NCBI RefSeq assembly: GCF_013374995.1 | Contig: NZ_CP056030.1 | Location: 3,504,501-3,568,500 of the forward strand | DNA: 64,000 nucleotides | DNA from: Pseudomonas eucalypticola | GTDB taxonomy: Bacteria; Pseudomonadota; Gammaproteobacteria; Pseudomonadales; Pseudomonadaceae | Reading direction: 5' to 3' | Shown: positions 62,837 to 64,000 of the stretch, in pieces | Layout: each line of letters starts with the position of its first letter | How positions within the stretch are numbered: position 1 is the first letter of the stretch | Position numbers and translations under genes: made by a program | The notes under the pieces: model-generated | Told to the model about the DNA's origin: nothing | The model's input: the letters and a program-made list of their open reading frames with translations, nothing else | Database searches by the model: none

Positions 62837-64000
62837 TTGAAGCTACAACGAACCCTGGCCAGCGCGGCCATCCTCCTGGCCCTGGGCCTGGCGGGCTGCT
62901 CGCCCTCGCACCCCGACGCTCAGGCCGCCAACACCTTGAAGATCGCTTTCTTCGGCGACAACACGCAACTGGTCAGCCTCGACCCCTTCCAGGTCTACTG
63001 GCTGGAGCACCGGGTGGTGTTGCGCAACGTGGTCGAATCCCTCACCGACCAGGACCCGCAGACCGGTCAGATCATCCCTTGGCTGGCCGAGCGCTGGGAC
63101 GTCAGCGCCGATGCCCGCGAATATACCTTCCACCTGCGCCAAGGCGTGACCTTCAGCAACGGCGAGGCCTTCGACGCCCAGGCCGTGAAAACCGCCTTCG
63201 ACAGCGACAAGGCCTTCACGGCCGAGGTGCCCAGTGCCTTCGGCGCCACCTACCTGGCCGGCTACGACCACGCGGAAGTGATTGACCCGCATACCATCAA
63301 GCTGGTGCTGAGCACGCCCAACGCCGGCTTCCTGCAAGCCACGTCCACCACCAACCTGGCCATCCTGGCGCCGGCATCCTACCGCCACACCGCCAAGGAG
63401 CGCTCCCTGGGCGCGATCATCGGCACCGGGCCGTTCGTGCTCGACCATTACACCCCCGAGTCGGGCCTCAAGCTGGTCAAACGCAGCGGTTATGCCTGGG
63501 CGTCGGCCAACGTGCTGAACAAGGGCGAGTCCCACGTTGCCGCCGTCGAAGTGACCTACGTACCGGAAGAAAGTGTGCGCAATGGCCAGTTCCTGCAGGG
63601 CCAGGTGGACATCCTGTGGCCGCGCAACCCGTTCGCCGACGTCGACCTGAAATTGTTGCAAAGCAAAAAGGCCACCATCCAGAGCCGCTCGCTACCCGGC
63701 CCGGCCTGGAACCTGTATCCCAATACCCACGGCGACCGCATCCTCGCCGACGCCGACGTGCGCCTGGCCGTGCAGAAGGCCATCGACCGCAAGACCTACG
63801 CCAGCACCGTGTACAGCCCCGAGTTCCCCGTGGTGGATGGCGTCTATGACGTCACCACGCCGTACTTCCGCAGCCAGGGCGCCAAACTGGGCTATGACCC
63901 GCAGGGCGCCGCCGCGCTGCTGGACAAGGCCGGCTGGAAACTGGGGGCCGACGGCTACCGGCAGAAGGACGGCAAGCGCCTGAGCCTGTCATACAACGTG
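62837..64000 (+). CDS. Peptide/opine-type ABC substrate-binding lipoprotein (partial, runs off window)
   Basis: A partial gene with 388 codons in the window and no stop. The start is a TTG at 62837, GAGGAA 6 nt upstream. The lipobox is LGLAGC with Cys21. Family-5 (DppA/OppA-like) features are DAREYTFHLRQGVTFSNGEA, GTGPFVLDHYTPESG, and the later DADVRLAVQKAIDRKT. With the TonB receptor upstream it suggests an outer-to-inner membrane import route for a peptide or similar nutrient; permease and ATPase genes would be expected past the window edge. Confidence 0.85.
   Translation, partial: MKLQRTLASAAILLALGLAGCSPSHPDAQAANTLKIAFFGDNTQLVSLDPFQVYWLEHRVVLRNVVESLTDQDPQTGQIIPWLAERWDVSADAREYTFHLRQGVTFSNGEAFDAQAVKTAFDSDKAFTAEVPSAFGATYLAGYDHAEVIDPHTIKLVLSTPNAGFLQATSTTNLAILAPASYRHTAKERSLGAIIGTGPFVLDHYTPESGLKLVKRSGYAWASANVLNKGESHVAAVEVTYVPEESVRNGQFLQGQVDILWPRNPFADVDLKLLQSKKATIQSRSLPGPAWNLYPNTHGDRILADADVRLAVQKAIDRKTYASTVYSPEFPVVDGVYDVTTPYFRSQGAKLGYDPQGAAALLDKAGWKLGADGYRQKDGKRLSLSYNV

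Overview
The window looks like a chromosomal segment of a Pseudomonas (P. putida/P. fluorescens type). It is GC-rich throughout. It carries a PQQ glucose dehydrogenase, a katB-ankB pair, an LpxO-type hydroxylase, a group-II IlvE, DUF2790 proteins, a GH37 trehalase and several Pseudomonas-style REP/REPIN repeats. I see no rRNA, tRNA, CRISPR, integrase or intact transposase. The species cannot be named from sequence alone.

Layout. (1) 0.4-7.3 kb: nucleobase salvage, with rutR divergent from rutABCD (uracil ring opening), then a periplasmic purine-nucleoside-permease-family protein, a 93-aa remnant of cytosine permease CodB that has lost its middle, a 40-aa coupled ORF, and cytosine deaminase codA. 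(2) 7.4-10.4 kb: an MFS exporter, a NudK-like Nudix enzyme and a MerR regulator divergent from a small membrane protein. (3) 10.4-17 kb: a LysR regulator divergent from an AaeB-type efflux operon (OMF lipoprotein, FUSC, DUF1656, HlyD), then a second LysR. (4) 17-20 kb: DUF2790 and gcd. (5) 20.7-25.6 kb: glycerate kinase, a CdaR-type activator, a divergent ACS-type MFS transporter and an aldo-keto reductase. (6) 25.7-32.8 kb: an orphan protein divergent from a TonB siderophore receptor, ilvE, a class II aldolase, an LLM monooxygenase and a sulfonate-type binding protein. (7) 33-36 kb: an unrecognised protein with a putative zinc site, a histidine phosphatase, and a tandem array of four repeat units at an exact 119-bp period. 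(8) 35.4-41.6 kb: the L-threonate/D-erythronate catabolic set ltnD-otnK-otnC-gntP-otnI under a DeoR regulator with paired operator-like sites. (9) 41.9-47 kb: lpxO, a Bcr/CflA-type MFS, a small TM protein, a second DUF2790 and a two-component system. (10) 47-57 kb: oxidative-stress genes ankB-katB and katG, with trehalase, an MFS, a LysR and an isochorismatase-like hydrolase between them. (11) 57-64 kb: a CAP-domain protein, an MgtC-like protein, a Gfo/Idh oxidoreductase, a large TonB receptor and the start of a peptide-type ABC binding lipoprotein that runs off the window.

The genes form small metabolic modules, each with an adjacent or divergent regulator and often a visible dyad in the intergenic region. 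The most unusual items are the internally deleted codB with its coupled mini-ORF, the exact-period repeat array, two long hairpin (MITE-like) elements, OxyR-like sites before both catalase genes, a 30-codon ORF with a strong ribosome binding site upstream of katG, and a nested 39-bp dyad before the Gfo/Idh gene. No obviously new multi-gene defence or biosynthetic system was found.
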